Assembly: GCA_000196815.1 (NCBI GenBank)
Contig: FP929003.1
Location: forward strand, 2,255,501 to 2,319,500
Direction of reading: 5' to 3'
Length of the DNA stretch: 64,000 nt
DNA from: Nitrospira defluvii
GTDB lineage: Bacteria > Nitrospirota > Nitrospiria > Nitrospirales > Nitrospiraceae
The notes beneath the pieces were generated by a model that worked only from the letters and a program-made list of their open reading frames with translations, had not been told where the DNA came from and made no database searches. Of the stretch, positions 17,494-27,500 are shown one piece after another. The stretch's first letter is position 1; each line of letters opens with the position of its first letter. The position numbers and the translations under genes are program-made.

Positions 17494-18257
17494 CAATGGG
17501 CCGGTTCGCGGGCTGCGATGTGGTCGTTCTATGCGGGGGACTCGGTACACGCCTGCAATCGGTCGTGGCGGATCGCCCGAAATCGATGGCGGAGATTCAT
17601 GGCCGCCCGTTTGTGGCGTGTCTCGTCGAACATTTCCTGCGGCACGGCGCCCGTCGATTCATTTTCAGCACTGGATATAAGGGCGACATGATCGAGGACT
17701 GGTTCGGGCGCCATCGCGGCGGGTATGAAACGCTGTTCGTCCGCGACCCCACTCCGCTGGGAACGGGCGGAGCGGTCGCACAAGCCATGAAACTCGTTCG
17801 CAGCACTCCTTTTTTGGTGCTGAACGGTGACTCCCTCTGTGAGCTCGATCCGGAGCGACTCCTGCGGTTCCATACCCGTAAACGCGCTCGCGTGACGATC
17901 GCGGTCACGCAAGCCGACACCCGGGACGATACCGGAGCCGTCACGTTAGGGGAGGACGACCGCCTCCTGTCCATGGTGGAGAAGCCGCGCCGCAGAATGA
18001 CGGGCTATCACAACGCCGGCATCTACTTGTTCGATCGAACCGTCGAAGCGTTGTTTCCGAAGCGTCATTCCTGGTCTCTGGAGCGCGAGTTACTTCCGCT
18101 GCTGATCACCGAACCGTGTTATGGATTCGTCACCGCCAGCCCCCTGTACGACATCGGCACCCCCGAACGTCTCGCGCATTTTCGCGAAGTCTGGAAAGAT
18201 CCGTCGGTCCATTATCCGGTCATGTCCATGAATCAGGAACAAGGATCGCTGCTGTAA
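17490..18257 (+). CDS. HddC-like sugar-1-phosphate nucleotidyltransferase
   Basis: A 255-aa nucleotidyltransferase with the signature VVVLCGGLGTRLQSVVADRP, GHMP-pathway features FIFSTGYKGDMIEDWFG, the metal-binding LVLNGDSLCELD and the product loop YHNAGIYLFDR. HddC enzymes make GDP-D-glycero-D-manno-heptose; a related group uses other sugar 1-phosphates. Coupling to the HddA-like kinase (GTGA overlap; an ATG six bases further in is an alternative start) favours the heptose reading. It ends in TAATG with the aminotransferase. Confidence 0.83.
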   Translation: MTMGRFAGCDVVVLCGGLGTRLQSVVADRPKSMAEIHGRPFVACLVEHFLRHGARRFIFSTGYKGDMIEDWFGRHRGGYETLFVRDPTPLGTGGAVAQAMKLVRSTPFLVLNGDSLCELDPERLLRFHTRKRARVTIAVTQADTRDDTGAVTLGEDDRLLSMVEKPRRRMTGYHNAGIYLFDRTVEALFPKRHSWSLERELLPLLITEPCYGFVTASPLYDIGTPERLAHFREVWKDPSVHYPVMSMNQEQGSLL

Positions 18258-19477
18258 TGGCTCATCAGACAGTCCCGGCGTCACAGATACCGAGCCGATT
18301 GGCATTTTCAGCGCGGGGTGAGCGCCTGATCGGGCAGGAGATGTTTCGGGTCATGGATCGAGCTCAAGCGCTGGAGCGGCAGGGGCACCGCATCTATCAC
18401 CTGGAACTCGGTAGTCCCCGCATGGCTCCGCCCGATGAGATCGTCGACGGCACCGTCCAGGCGCTTCGCGAGAAACAACTGGGATACGCGCCGATGGCCG
18501 GCGTGAAGGAATTACGCGTCGCCTTGGCGGCTCGATACACCTCGTTGACGGGCCAGGCGTTGACGGACTCCCAAGTCGTGATCAGCCCGGCGAATCTCCT
18601 GATTCACCAGTTTCTGGACATCACCTGCAACCCCGACGACCGCGTGGTGCTGTTCACGCCGGCGTTCCCCTCCTACTGGGCCGCTGCAGCGCATCAGGGA
18701 CTTCAGGTCACGCCGGTGCCGCTTTCTGAGCGCGATGGATTTCATCTGACCCGACAGGCTATCGATGACGCGCTGGCTGCCCAGCCAAGGGCGATCGTCG
18801 TCAACAATGCCAACAACCCAACGGGGGCCCTCTACGATCCGATGATCTTGCGCGCGCTTGCGGAGCGTTGTGAAGAGGCGGGGATCTGGCTGTTGAGCGA
18901 TGAAACCTACGCCGATCTGACCTTCGATGGCTCGTTCTGTACCCTCGCCTCGGCGCAAGCCGGATATGTCGTGGCGATGTCGTCCTTTTCAAAAGTATGC
19001 TCGATCCCGGGATTTCGCACCGGATATGCCTGCGCCCATGAGGCCGTGGCGGCAAAACTCGCGCTCTCTAATTCGACCCTCTATTCCTGTCTCCCCCTGT
19101 TCACTCAACTGGGTTGCCTCGCCGGCATGAAGGTGCTCGATACCTATGCGAGCGAGGTTCGAACACGGGGCGCCAGGCTGATCGGATCCTGCCACAATCG
19201 CATCAATCGATCCGGCATCCTGCATTGCCACAAGCCGGAGTCCGGATTCTATCTCTTTGTAGATATCGCGCGCACCGGGCTCGATGACCTGACCTTTTGC
19301 CGGCGACTGCTGGACGATCATCAGACGGCGGTCACCCCGGGACGTAGCTTCGGCGACTCCTATGCGTCGTTCATTCGCATTGCCGTGTGCGGGCAGGAAG
19401 AGGATGTGGACGAAGGTCTGTCTCGCACGATCGCCTTTGCGCAACAACTGGGAGGTTGCCGTGTCCAAGCCGCTTGA
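18257..19477 (+). CDS. class I/II (fold type I) PLP aminotransferase
   Basis: A 406-aa AspC-fold enzyme. Visible motifs: YAPMAGVKELRVALAARY, NNPTGALYD, the PLP phosphate region SDETYADLTF and the Schiff-base Lys246 in SSFSKVCSIPGFRTGYA. Class I enzymes act on amino and keto acids and rarely on nucleotide sugars, so in this island it may make an acyl or amino-acid substituent for a glycan, possibly with the ThDP enzyme two genes on. That role is inference. Starts at the TAATG overlap; its last 17 bases overlap the next gene. Confidence 0.8.
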   Translation: MAHQTVPASQIPSRLAFSARGERLIGQEMFRVMDRAQALERQGHRIYHLELGSPRMAPPDEIVDGTVQALREKQLGYAPMAGVKELRVALAARYTSLTGQALTDSQVVISPANLLIHQFLDITCNPDDRVVLFTPAFPSYWAAAAHQGLQVTPVPLSERDGFHLTRQAIDDALAAQPRAIVVNNANNPTGALYDPMILRALAERCEEAGIWLLSDETYADLTFDGSFCTLASAQAGYVVAMSSFSKVCSIPGFRTGYACAHEAVAAKLALSNSTLYSCLPLFTQLGCLAGMKVLDTYASEVRTRGARLIGSCHNRINRSGILHCHKPESGFYLFVDIARTGLDDLTFCRRLLDDHQTAVTPGRSFGDSYASFIRIAVCGQEEDVDEGLSRTIAFAQQLGGCRVQAA

Positions 19478-20969
19478 CGTGTTGCTGGTCACTCCGCCCA
19501 GCCGGGTGCAGGTCTATCAGGACCTGAGCCGCGATCTGGCCGCCATTGAACCGCCGGTCTGGTCGGGTTTGATCGCGACGTTCTTGCGACAACACAGCTG
19601 CTCCGTTGCCATTCTGGATGCCGAGGCAGAAGGGTTGAACCACCAGCAGACGGCGGAGCGGATCGCCGTCATCGCGCCGAGACTGGCAGTCTTCGTGATC
19701 TATGGGCAGCAGCCATCCGCCTCCACACAATGTATGCCCGCCGGCCGGACGGTGTGCGAAATCCTGAATACGCTGGCCGATATTCCCACGCTCGTCATGG
19801 GCACGCACCCCTCGGCACTGCCGAAACGGACCCTGCTGGAAGAGCCGTATACCTATGTCTGCCAGGGAGAAGGCCCGTCCACGATTCTCGGCCTGGTGAT
19901 TGCCTTACGCGCGCCGCAACATTCGCTTCGCGAAGTTCCCGGCCTCTGGCACATGGAGAAGGGGGAGCCGGTCGGGAATGCCCCGGCCCAACTGCTGACG
20001 AATCTGGATCGCGAGTTGCCGGGGCAGGCCTGGGATCTCCTCGATATGACCCGGTATCGCGCGCACAACTGGCACTGTTTTGGGAACCTGGAGGCGCGCA
20101 CACCGTATGCGTCGCTCCAGACCAGTTTGGGCTGCCCGTTTACCTGCTCTTTCTGCTGCATCAATTCGCCGTTTGGAACTCCGATGTTACGGACCTGGAG
20201 CCCGGACAACGTCATTGGTCAGATCGACCGGCTGGTCAGGGACTATGGCATCAGCAATATCAAGATCCCCGATGAAATGTTCGTGCTGAATCGACGGCAT
20301 GTGATCGGCATCTGCGATCGCATCATCGAGCGGGGGTACCGCCTCAATATCTGGGCCTACGCCCGTGTGGACACGGTCCAGGATGAAGTGCTGGCGAAAC
20401 TCGCGCGGGCGGGATTTACCTGGCTGGGGCTCGGCATCGAATCCGGAAGCCAGCATGTCCGCGACGGCGTCGAAAAAGGCCGCTTCGGCGAACGGGACAT
20501 TGTGGCCACGGTCGACAAGATCCGCTCGTACGGCATTCATGTGGCGGCCAACTATATCTTCGGCCTGCCCGACGACACGATGGAGAGCATGCGCGCCACG
20601 TTGGACCTGGCCCTCACGCTCAATACGGAGTGGGCCAACTTCTACTGTGCAATGGCCTACCCCGGTTCACCGCTCTACACACAGGCGAAGCAGAAACAGT
20701 GGGCTTTGCCCGATGACCAGGGGGGCCCCGGATGGATCGGGTACGCACAGCATGCCTACGACTGCCGTCCCTTACCGACCGACCATCTCACGGCGACGCA
20801 GGTCCTGGCATTCCGCGATCGGGCCTTTATCGAGTATTTCACGCATCCGCAGTATCTGAACATGTTGCACCGCACGTTCGGACCGCACGTCGCTACACAC
20901 GTGGCAGACATGTGCCGACGCCAGGTCCGGCGCCGGTATCAGGATGAGGCCACGAATGCAGCTGCCTAG
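19461..20969 (+). CDS. B12-binding radical SAM protein
   Basis: The product has 502 aa. An N-terminal cobalamin-binding-like Rossmann domain (KPLDVLLVTPPSR, residues 1-140) precedes a radical SAM domain with Cys225, Cys229 and Cys232 in CPFTCSFCC, followed by LGLGIESGSQHVRDGVEKG and NYIFGLPDDTMESMRATLD. Class B members typically methylate unactivated carbon or phosphorus or rearrange carbon skeletons using methylcobalamin. The GTG start (SD GGGAGGT) lies inside the end of the aminotransferase gene. Likely a glycan- or precursor-modifying methylase; the substrate cannot be read from sequence. Confidence 0.87.
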   Translation: MSKPLDVLLVTPPSRVQVYQDLSRDLAAIEPPVWSGLIATFLRQHSCSVAILDAEAEGLNHQQTAERIAVIAPRLAVFVIYGQQPSASTQCMPAGRTVCEILNTLADIPTLVMGTHPSALPKRTLLEEPYTYVCQGEGPSTILGLVIALRAPQHSLREVPGLWHMEKGEPVGNAPAQLLTNLDRELPGQAWDLLDMTRYRAHNWHCFGNLEARTPYASLQTSLGCPFTCSFCCINSPFGTPMLRTWSPDNVIGQIDRLVRDYGISNIKIPDEMFVLNRRHVIGICDRIIERGYRLNIWAYARVDTVQDEVLAKLARAGFTWLGLGIESGSQHVRDGVEKGRFGERDIVATVDKIRSYGIHVAANYIFGLPDDTMESMRATLDLALTLNTEWANFYCAMAYPGSPLYTQAKQKQWALPDDQGGPGWIGYAQHAYDCRPLPTDHLTATQVLAFRDRAFIEYFTHPQYLNMLHRTFGPHVATHVADMCRRQVRRRYQDEATNAAA

Positions 20970-20994
20970 GGGGCAAGAGGGGAAAGGAACGGTC

Positions 20995-22833
20995 ATGATC
21001 AAGGTTGCGGATTTCATCATCCATACATTAGCGGAACGGGGAATCGACAAGATGTTTGTGGTCTATGGCGCCGCAAACGGCGACCTCATCGATGCGTTCA
21101 CCCGCACCGCCGCCACGGAATACGTCGCCGTCATGCATGAGCAGGCCGGCGGGTTCGCCGCCGAGGCCTATGCCAAGGTGAAGGGTGTCCCCGGTGTGGC
21201 CATCGCCACGAGCGGACCGGGCGGGATGAATCTTCTCACGGCAATGGGTAACTGCTTTTACGACTCCGTGCCCTGCGTGTTTCTGACCGGCCAGATCAAC
21301 TCCCGGTTTCTCCGGCCCGATCCTGCCATTCGCCAGATCGGATTCCAGGAGACCGACATCGTCGCCATGGCGGCTCCGGTCACAAAGTACGCCAAGATGA
21401 TCGTCAAGCCTGAAGACGTGCGATATGAATTGGAGAAGGCGCTGTGGCTTTGTCAGGAAGGACGTCCGGGACCGGTGCTGCTGGATATTCCCCTTGATGT
21501 CCAAAAGACACTGATCGATGCCAAGCAGCTCATCGGGTTTGAGCCTCCCGCCGCCGCAGGCTTCGACCTTACCGTGGTCGATGAGCAGATCGCCCGTTTC
21601 ATCGCAGAACTCCAACATGCTGAACGACCGGTCATTCTCGTCGGCGGCGGCGCGCGGCTCGCGAATGCCCAGGATGATGTACGCGCCTTGGGGCGGCGGC
21701 TGAACGTGCCCTGCTTTCCGACCTGGAACGCCTTGGACGTGATCAGCTCGGACTACGAAAATTACGGCGGACGGGTCGGGACGTACGGGGGAGCCGGCCG
21801 CAATTTCGGCATTCAAAACAGTGACTTGCTGCTGTCGATCGGCAGCCGTATCTCCGGCCGCATCACCGGTGGCAACGTCCAAAGCTTTGCGCGCCAGGCC
21901 AAGAAGTATCTCGTCGAAATTGACCCGGCGATGGTGCAGCGGAAGTTTCAGCAGGTGCCGTTCGATGTGAACATTCTCTGCGATGCGAAGGTGTTCACTC
22001 AGCGCCTCTTGATCGCCCTGGATCGTCGCAGTAAACCGTTGCCTGATTATTCGGGGTGGACAGAACGGGTAATGGAGTGGAAACGCCAGTACGACCCGGT
22101 CCGGCCCGAGTTCTTCGACCAGCGAGAGCGGGTCCACCCCTATGCCTTCATGCGTCGCCTTTCCGAAAAAATGGGTGCCACGGATATTCTGGTCGGGGAC
22201 TGCGGCGGGAATATCGTCGTCAGCAACCATGCGTTTGAAACGAAGTATGGACAGAGAAACCTGACCAACAACGGCAACTCGCCGATGGGGTTCTCGTTTG
22301 CCGGAGCGATGGGCGCCTGGTTTGCCGCGCCGAGCCGTCAAGTCGTCTGCACGATCGGTGACGGCGGATTCAACATGAATCCGCAGGAACTGCAGACATT
22401 CATCAATTACGCCGTGAAGGTGAAGACCTTCATTCTCAATAACCACATCTATGGAATCACCAAGGCCTATCAAGAGACGAACTTTCAGGGCCGCGCAGAA
22501 GCCTGCGGACCGAAAGGGTACAACCCGCCGGATTTTCTCAAGATCGTGCACGCCTACGGCATCAAGACGGTCGCCATCGCGAACCATGCCGAGATGGACG
22601 CCAAGATCGACGAGGTGCTTCGGTTCGACGGCCCCGTGGTCTGTGATGTGGACATGCATGAATTCCACACCTACGAGCCAAGAATCTTCGGATGGAAGAC
22701 GCCGATTGAAGACATGTATCCCTATCTGCCTCGTGAAGAATTCCGCGCCAACATGGTCATCGAGCCGGCCGAAGGGTGGATGAACCCGGAATACCCAGAC
22801 GTCGTTCGCCGGAACGATCGGGCACAGCCGTAA
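20995..22833 (+). CDS. thiamine-diphosphate enzyme, acetolactate-synthase/YerE-like
   Basis: A 612-aa ThDP enzyme. The catalytic Glu49 is in MHEQAGGFAAEAYAKVKG. The central domain has the AHAS-type TYGGAGRNFGIQNSDLLLSIGS and the ThDP motif begins GDGGFNMN at residue 455 and runs to the NNHIYG end. No separate branched-chain amino-acid genes accompany it. Within a sugar cluster the nearest known parallel is YerE, which adds a two-carbon unit to a 3,6-dideoxy-4-keto sugar, exactly the kind of product a ColD-like enzyme gives. A conventional carboligase or decarboxylase is the alternative. ATG at 20995 after GGAAAGGA. Confidence 0.82.
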   Translation: MIKVADFIIHTLAERGIDKMFVVYGAANGDLIDAFTRTAATEYVAVMHEQAGGFAAEAYAKVKGVPGVAIATSGPGGMNLLTAMGNCFYDSVPCVFLTGQINSRFLRPDPAIRQIGFQETDIVAMAAPVTKYAKMIVKPEDVRYELEKALWLCQEGRPGPVLLDIPLDVQKTLIDAKQLIGFEPPAAAGFDLTVVDEQIARFIAELQHAERPVILVGGGARLANAQDDVRALGRRLNVPCFPTWNALDVISSDYENYGGRVGTYGGAGRNFGIQNSDLLLSIGSRISGRITGGNVQSFARQAKKYLVEIDPAMVQRKFQQVPFDVNILCDAKVFTQRLLIALDRRSKPLPDYSGWTERVMEWKRQYDPVRPEFFDQRERVHPYAFMRRLSEKMGATDILVGDCGGNIVVSNHAFETKYGQRNLTNNGNSPMGFSFAGAMGAWFAAPSRQVVCTIGDGGFNMNPQELQTFINYAVKVKTFILNNHIYGITKAYQETNFQGRAEACGPKGYNPPDFLKIVHAYGIKTVAIANHAEMDAKIDEVLRFDGPVVCDVDMHEFHTYEPRIFGWKTPIEDMYPYLPREEFRANMVIEPAEGWMNPEYPDVVRRNDRAQP

Positions 22834-22906
22834 CGGGTGGACCGTCAAAGTGCGCTGGGTCTGTTGAGTCGATGATGGATCAGTGGTCGCTCACGTGAGG
22901 TGATGT

Positions 22907-24532
22907 ATGAACGTCTTGTTGTTGTATCCCACATGGACCGGGGCCTACGGACTGTTCGGCCATTTCGCCCGCCGGAATTCGACCTGGCCGCCGTTGAACC
23001 TCGCGCTGTTGGCCGCGATTGCGGAACGCCACGGCCACAACGTCACGATCCTCGACGGCGAATCCGAGCAGGTTTCGCTGGACGACATGGTGCAGCGGGC
23101 GGTCGCGATGAAGCCGGATCTCATCGGCTTCACGGCGACGAGCCCGTTTTTTCACCTGAGCAAAACCGTGGCCGAAGGCATCAAGCGCCTGGCTCCGGAC
23201 ATTCCCATCGCCGTGGGGGGCCCTCATATCACCATCATGAAGGAGCAGGCGCTGTTGAGCTGCTTCGACTATGCCTTCATCGGGGAGGCGGAGGAGTCCT
23301 GGCCCCAATTCCTGAACGCCTGTGAACAGGGCAAGGACCTGTCGTCGGTCGCCGGGATCATCTATCGGCGTGACGCTGAGGTGGTCTCCACCGGTCAGCC
23401 GGAGGACATCACGAATCTCGACGCCTTGCCGATTCCTGCGCGACATCGACTGCCGATGTCCCGGTACAAACTCGGTACGCTACGCGGCCGTCTGCCGTTC
23501 ACATCGATTCAGACCATGCGCGGCTGTCCCTGGAAATGTATCTTCTGCGCCTCCGAAGCGTTGAAAACCACTGAGATGCGCGTGCGCTCTCCGCGATCGG
23601 TCGTGAATGAAATGAAGCAGGTCGTGGAGACATTCGGCACCCGGCATTTTTACATCGTCGACGATGTCATGACGCTCTGGAAGGACCACATTCTGGAGAT
23701 CTGCGACTTGATCGACCGGGAAGGCCTGCAGATCACATTCGAAGGCAGTACCAGGGCAAACCTCGTCGAGGAAGACGTAATCGCCCGGTTGGTTAAGAGC
23801 GGCCTCATCCGCCTGTCGTTCGGGCTCGAAACGGTCGACCCCGAAATACGGAAGACGATGAAAAAGCAGGTCCCGCTGGAGCACTACGTGAAAGCGAACG
23901 GCATCTGCAACAAATACGGAGTCGAGGCGTTGAACTCCGTGATGATCGGATTGCCGGGAGAGACCCGAGAGACGGTCCGGGCAACGTTGAAATTCTTGCG
24001 ACAAGCCAGAGAAGTCAAACAAGCGAATTTTGCCATCGCCGTGCCCTATCCGGGGACCGAGTTCCACAAGCTGGCGGTGAACGGCGAGAAGGGCGTGAAG
24101 CTGATGACCCAGGACTTCTCCGAATATCGCCGCTATGGATCGGCGGTCACTACGGTCGGGGAACTGACGCCGCATGACCTGATCGACCTGCAGAACGAAG
24201 GATTTGTGAGTATCTACTCCGCCCCCTGGCGCTGGATACCCATGCTGCAAAAACACGGGGTCATCGGGGGCTCGCTCATGCTGGTCCGCGTGGCACGCCT
24301 TCTTTCTAAAAAGCTGTTCGCGGCTTCGGGGCGGGCATCGCAGGAGCAGCTCATCAGCCTGGGAGACGGGGCCTTCAGCCGTATACAGGAACCCGCCCTG
24401 AGCGCGCAGCCTGCGGGGGCCGGTCCGACCGGATCGAGCAGCACGGGTCCGTTGTTGACCATCGCCTCCGCATCACGAGCGGCAGCCGCGCCGGCTGGTC
24501 ATTTCGGCCATCCCACGAACCCGAACGGCTAA
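22907..24532 (+). CDS. B12-binding radical SAM protein (second copy)
   Basis: The product has 541 aa. The N-terminal B12-binding domain (MNVLLLYPTWTGAYGLFG, then VGGPHITIMKEQAL) leads to a radical SAM core with Cys207, Cys211 and Cys214 in RGCPWKCIFC, then FGLETVDPEIRKTMKK and LNSVMIGLPGETRETV. The architecture matches the P-methylase/hopanoid-C-methylase-like class B group. It is not a close duplicate of the copy at 19461. The last ~60 residues are low-complexity Ala/Gly/Ser/Pro. GAGGTGAT precedes the ATG. It may modify a sugar or its acyl decoration. Confidence 0.86.
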   Translation: MNVLLLYPTWTGAYGLFGHFARRNSTWPPLNLALLAAIAERHGHNVTILDGESEQVSLDDMVQRAVAMKPDLIGFTATSPFFHLSKTVAEGIKRLAPDIPIAVGGPHITIMKEQALLSCFDYAFIGEAEESWPQFLNACEQGKDLSSVAGIIYRRDAEVVSTGQPEDITNLDALPIPARHRLPMSRYKLGTLRGRLPFTSIQTMRGCPWKCIFCASEALKTTEMRVRSPRSVVNEMKQVVETFGTRHFYIVDDVMTLWKDHILEICDLIDREGLQITFEGSTRANLVEEDVIARLVKSGLIRLSFGLETVDPEIRKTMKKQVPLEHYVKANGICNKYGVEALNSVMIGLPGETRETVRATLKFLRQAREVKQANFAIAVPYPGTEFHKLAVNGEKGVKLMTQDFSEYRRYGSAVTTVGELTPHDLIDLQNEGFVSIYSAPWRWIPMLQKHGVIGGSLMLVRVARLLSKKLFAASGRASQEQLISLGDGAFSRIQEPALSAQPAGAGPTGSSSTGPLLTIASASRAAAAPAGHFGHPTNPNG

Positions 24533-24561
24533 CTATCGGGTAGAAAGGCATTCTACGTATC

Positions 24562-27500
24562 ATGGCACCACGCTCAACCAAGCATGCGCTCCTCTTGCAG
24601 TTGGAGTTTCCAACGTGGAAGCAAGCTCGCGCTTGGACGTATCCAGCGCATTTTGCGATTCAAGAAGGACTTGAGGCAAATGGGTGTGAGTGCCTGACGA
24701 TTCCGGCTATCCCGCCATCGTCCTCGCCGGCCGACGCGAACTGGTTGCAGTATGCTGAGCGATTGTGTCGTGGTAAGCAGTTCGACCTAGTGTGGGTATG
24801 GTTAGTCCATTCTGAGTATGATCGTCGGCTTCTCGAATGGATTGCGTCGCTGGCTCCGGTTCGTGTGGGGTTCGTGATGGAATCGCTCTCATATACTCAA
24901 GATGAGCAGCGCTTTTCACCGATCACGGCCAAGCGGGCGGCGGTGGCCGAAGCCCAACTCGCATATATGACTCATGCGGTTGTGGTTGATGAGGTCGATG
25001 CCGCTTCAATCAATGCGAAGGGGAAAATACCCGCGTTCTGGTGCCCTGCATTTGTTCCGGAACGCTTTATCGATCCTCCGGACGAGCATCCAGTACATGG
25101 CGTGGCGGCGTTTCACGGCACACCCTACGGCCATCGCCAAGCATGGCTCGATCATCCCGGGCTGAATGGTGTGTTGGTTTCCCCGAGCTCTTCGCCGTCT
25201 ACGATTCAGCAGCTCTTTGATCAGTTGCAGTTGACGGCGGCTGAGCTGTTAGCGTGCGACCCTGATGCCGTAGAGGCCCTATTGCCAAAATATGTATCCG
25301 ATCTGCAACGCGTGCGATTGGCTGAATTTACCCAATGGATGAAGAACCTGAGGACATGGGCGTGCATCGTCAATTTACCTGGGTTTCAAAAGGGATATGG
25401 CGGCCGTGTATATGAGGCGATGGCAGCGGGAAGGCCGGTCATTTCCTGGGATATTACGAATCGTCCCCGTAATCGCGCCCTGTTTGAAGAAGGCAAAGAC
25501 ATATTACTCTTTCCTAAAGATGATCCGGGAACGTTGGCTCAGCGCATCGTATCGGTACTCGGGCAGAAAGAGTACGCGTACGAGTTGGCCCGGAACGCGA
25601 ATCGAAAAATGCTCTGCCATCATACGGCTGAAAAGCGCATACAACAGATTCTCGCATGGATTGCCACGGGTTTCGTCCCGTCATTTTCAGACAACGAGCA
25701 ATCGACCATCCAGGGAGAACCAACGTTCGCTGACTTGCAACTCAGCGCTGTATTGAAGGTACGTCGTCACATAGACGTCGCGACCGCAAACGAGCCGAGT
25801 AGTGAGCCGACTCTGTTGGGTAACGGACGACTCCCGAACACGTCTCACGTATTGACCAGGAACCACTCTTCAGAAGTGCGGCATTCTGAGATCGACGGTG
25901 AGAGGCCCCGAGCTGTCCCAAAGGTTTCGATCATCATTCCTTGTTATCAGCAAGCGCATTTTCTCGCGGATGCCGTGACAAGCGTCATCGCGCAATCTTA
26001 TGGCGATTGGGAATGCTTGATCGTCGACGATGGAAGTCCTGACGACACGGCAGCAGTTGCGGCTCAACTGATCGAACAATATTCGACTTATCGTATTCGC
26101 CTCATTCGTAAGACGAACGGCGGTCTCGCGGATGCAAGAAATGCCGGAATCCGAGCCGCTCGAGGACCATATCTGCTTCCGCTCGATGCCGACGATCGAT
26201 TGCATCCCGACTACCTGAACGAAACTGTGTCAATTCTCGATCATCATGCGGAAATTGCCGTCGTCTATGTAGACGAACAGAACTTCGGCGAAGCGTCGCA
26301 TATCCATCGCAAGGATAGCTCCACATTAGCGCGACTGCTTCAGAGTAATGTGCACGATTATTGTTCTCTCTATCGACGTACGGTGTGGGAGACGGTCGGC
26401 GGATATTCCCCGGCCATGTATCTTGGCGCAGAAGATTGGAGTTTCTGGCTCTCTGCAGCCAAGAAGGGGTTCCGCTCTCACCATCTGGGGAAGCCGTTGT
26501 TCTTGTATCGCAACCGTCCCGGGACCATGGTTGCGCAAGTACACGCCAATCAGGAGCTCGTGAAGGCTCACTTGGTGATGCATCATCCAAATGTATTCAG
26601 TAAGGACCTACAGATCTCTGCGAGGGCACGTCTTTCACAATTGAACCCGGCGCACACCGAGAAGCTGGCACGAGTCTGTGCACTCCATCCTACGAATGAA
26701 ATTCTGCAACTATTTCAGCAACTCGCCAAGATATCGACGGCCGTCCCGAGCTCTCTACTAAAAGAACAACAAGGAGTGCTGATGCATAGTCAAACGTCCG
26801 GTATGGATGAGCACGCACATGAAGCGGCCTATTATGCCGAGTTGTTCATCAAGAATCCGGAATGGTCGACTCCTGAGCCGAACAATGATGAAACGGCTCG
26901 GTGGGTCAAGATTGCTGCCTACCTGGAACACATTGTAAGACTGCGTGTTCGAAAAGGGGAGACCTCGCGTCTCCGGATTCTGGATCTCGGCTGCGGCCGA
27001 GGGTGGTTGACGAACATGGCATCAGCATATGGTGATTGCACAGGCGTCGAACCGGTTGCCGCTGTGGTGACACATGGTCGAAAACTCTATCCTCATTTGC
27101 GGTTCCATGCTGGAGATGCGGAGACGCTGTTGCAACGCGCCGATTTCCAGCCGTTTGATGTGGTGCTCAGCTCGGAGGTTATCGAGCATGTGCCTCGACC
27201 CGGTCAGGCTCAATTCGTAGCCATGATTCGCCGCTTGGTGAAACCTGGCGGGCATGTTATTGTCACGACGCCGCGAGCGGAAGTCTTCGATCTGTGGAAG
27301 AAGCTTGCACCGCCAAATCAGCCGATTGAAGATTGGCTAACGGAAGCTGACCTCAAGCGTCTGTTCATCGGCAATCAGTTCGTTCGTCTCGGCAATGATC
27401 GCGTCAGCATTGAGTTGCCAAGTTTCAGATTCCTTCCTGCGCCCACTTCTGCCGAGTGTTACCAGCGAAAACTCATTCCCTTTTATCAAGTGTGGGCATG

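Noticed and set aside
17490-17498. ATG at 17496 as the only start of the nucleotidyltransferase
   Set aside because: GTG at 17490 overlaps the kinase stop as GTGA, the coupling pattern used elsewhere in this island; the difference is two residues and does not affect function.
24535-24560. Small TAGAA/TTCTA hairpin before the giant glycosyltransferase as a terminator
   Set aside because: A five-base AT-rich stem without a T-run is too weak and occurs by chance.
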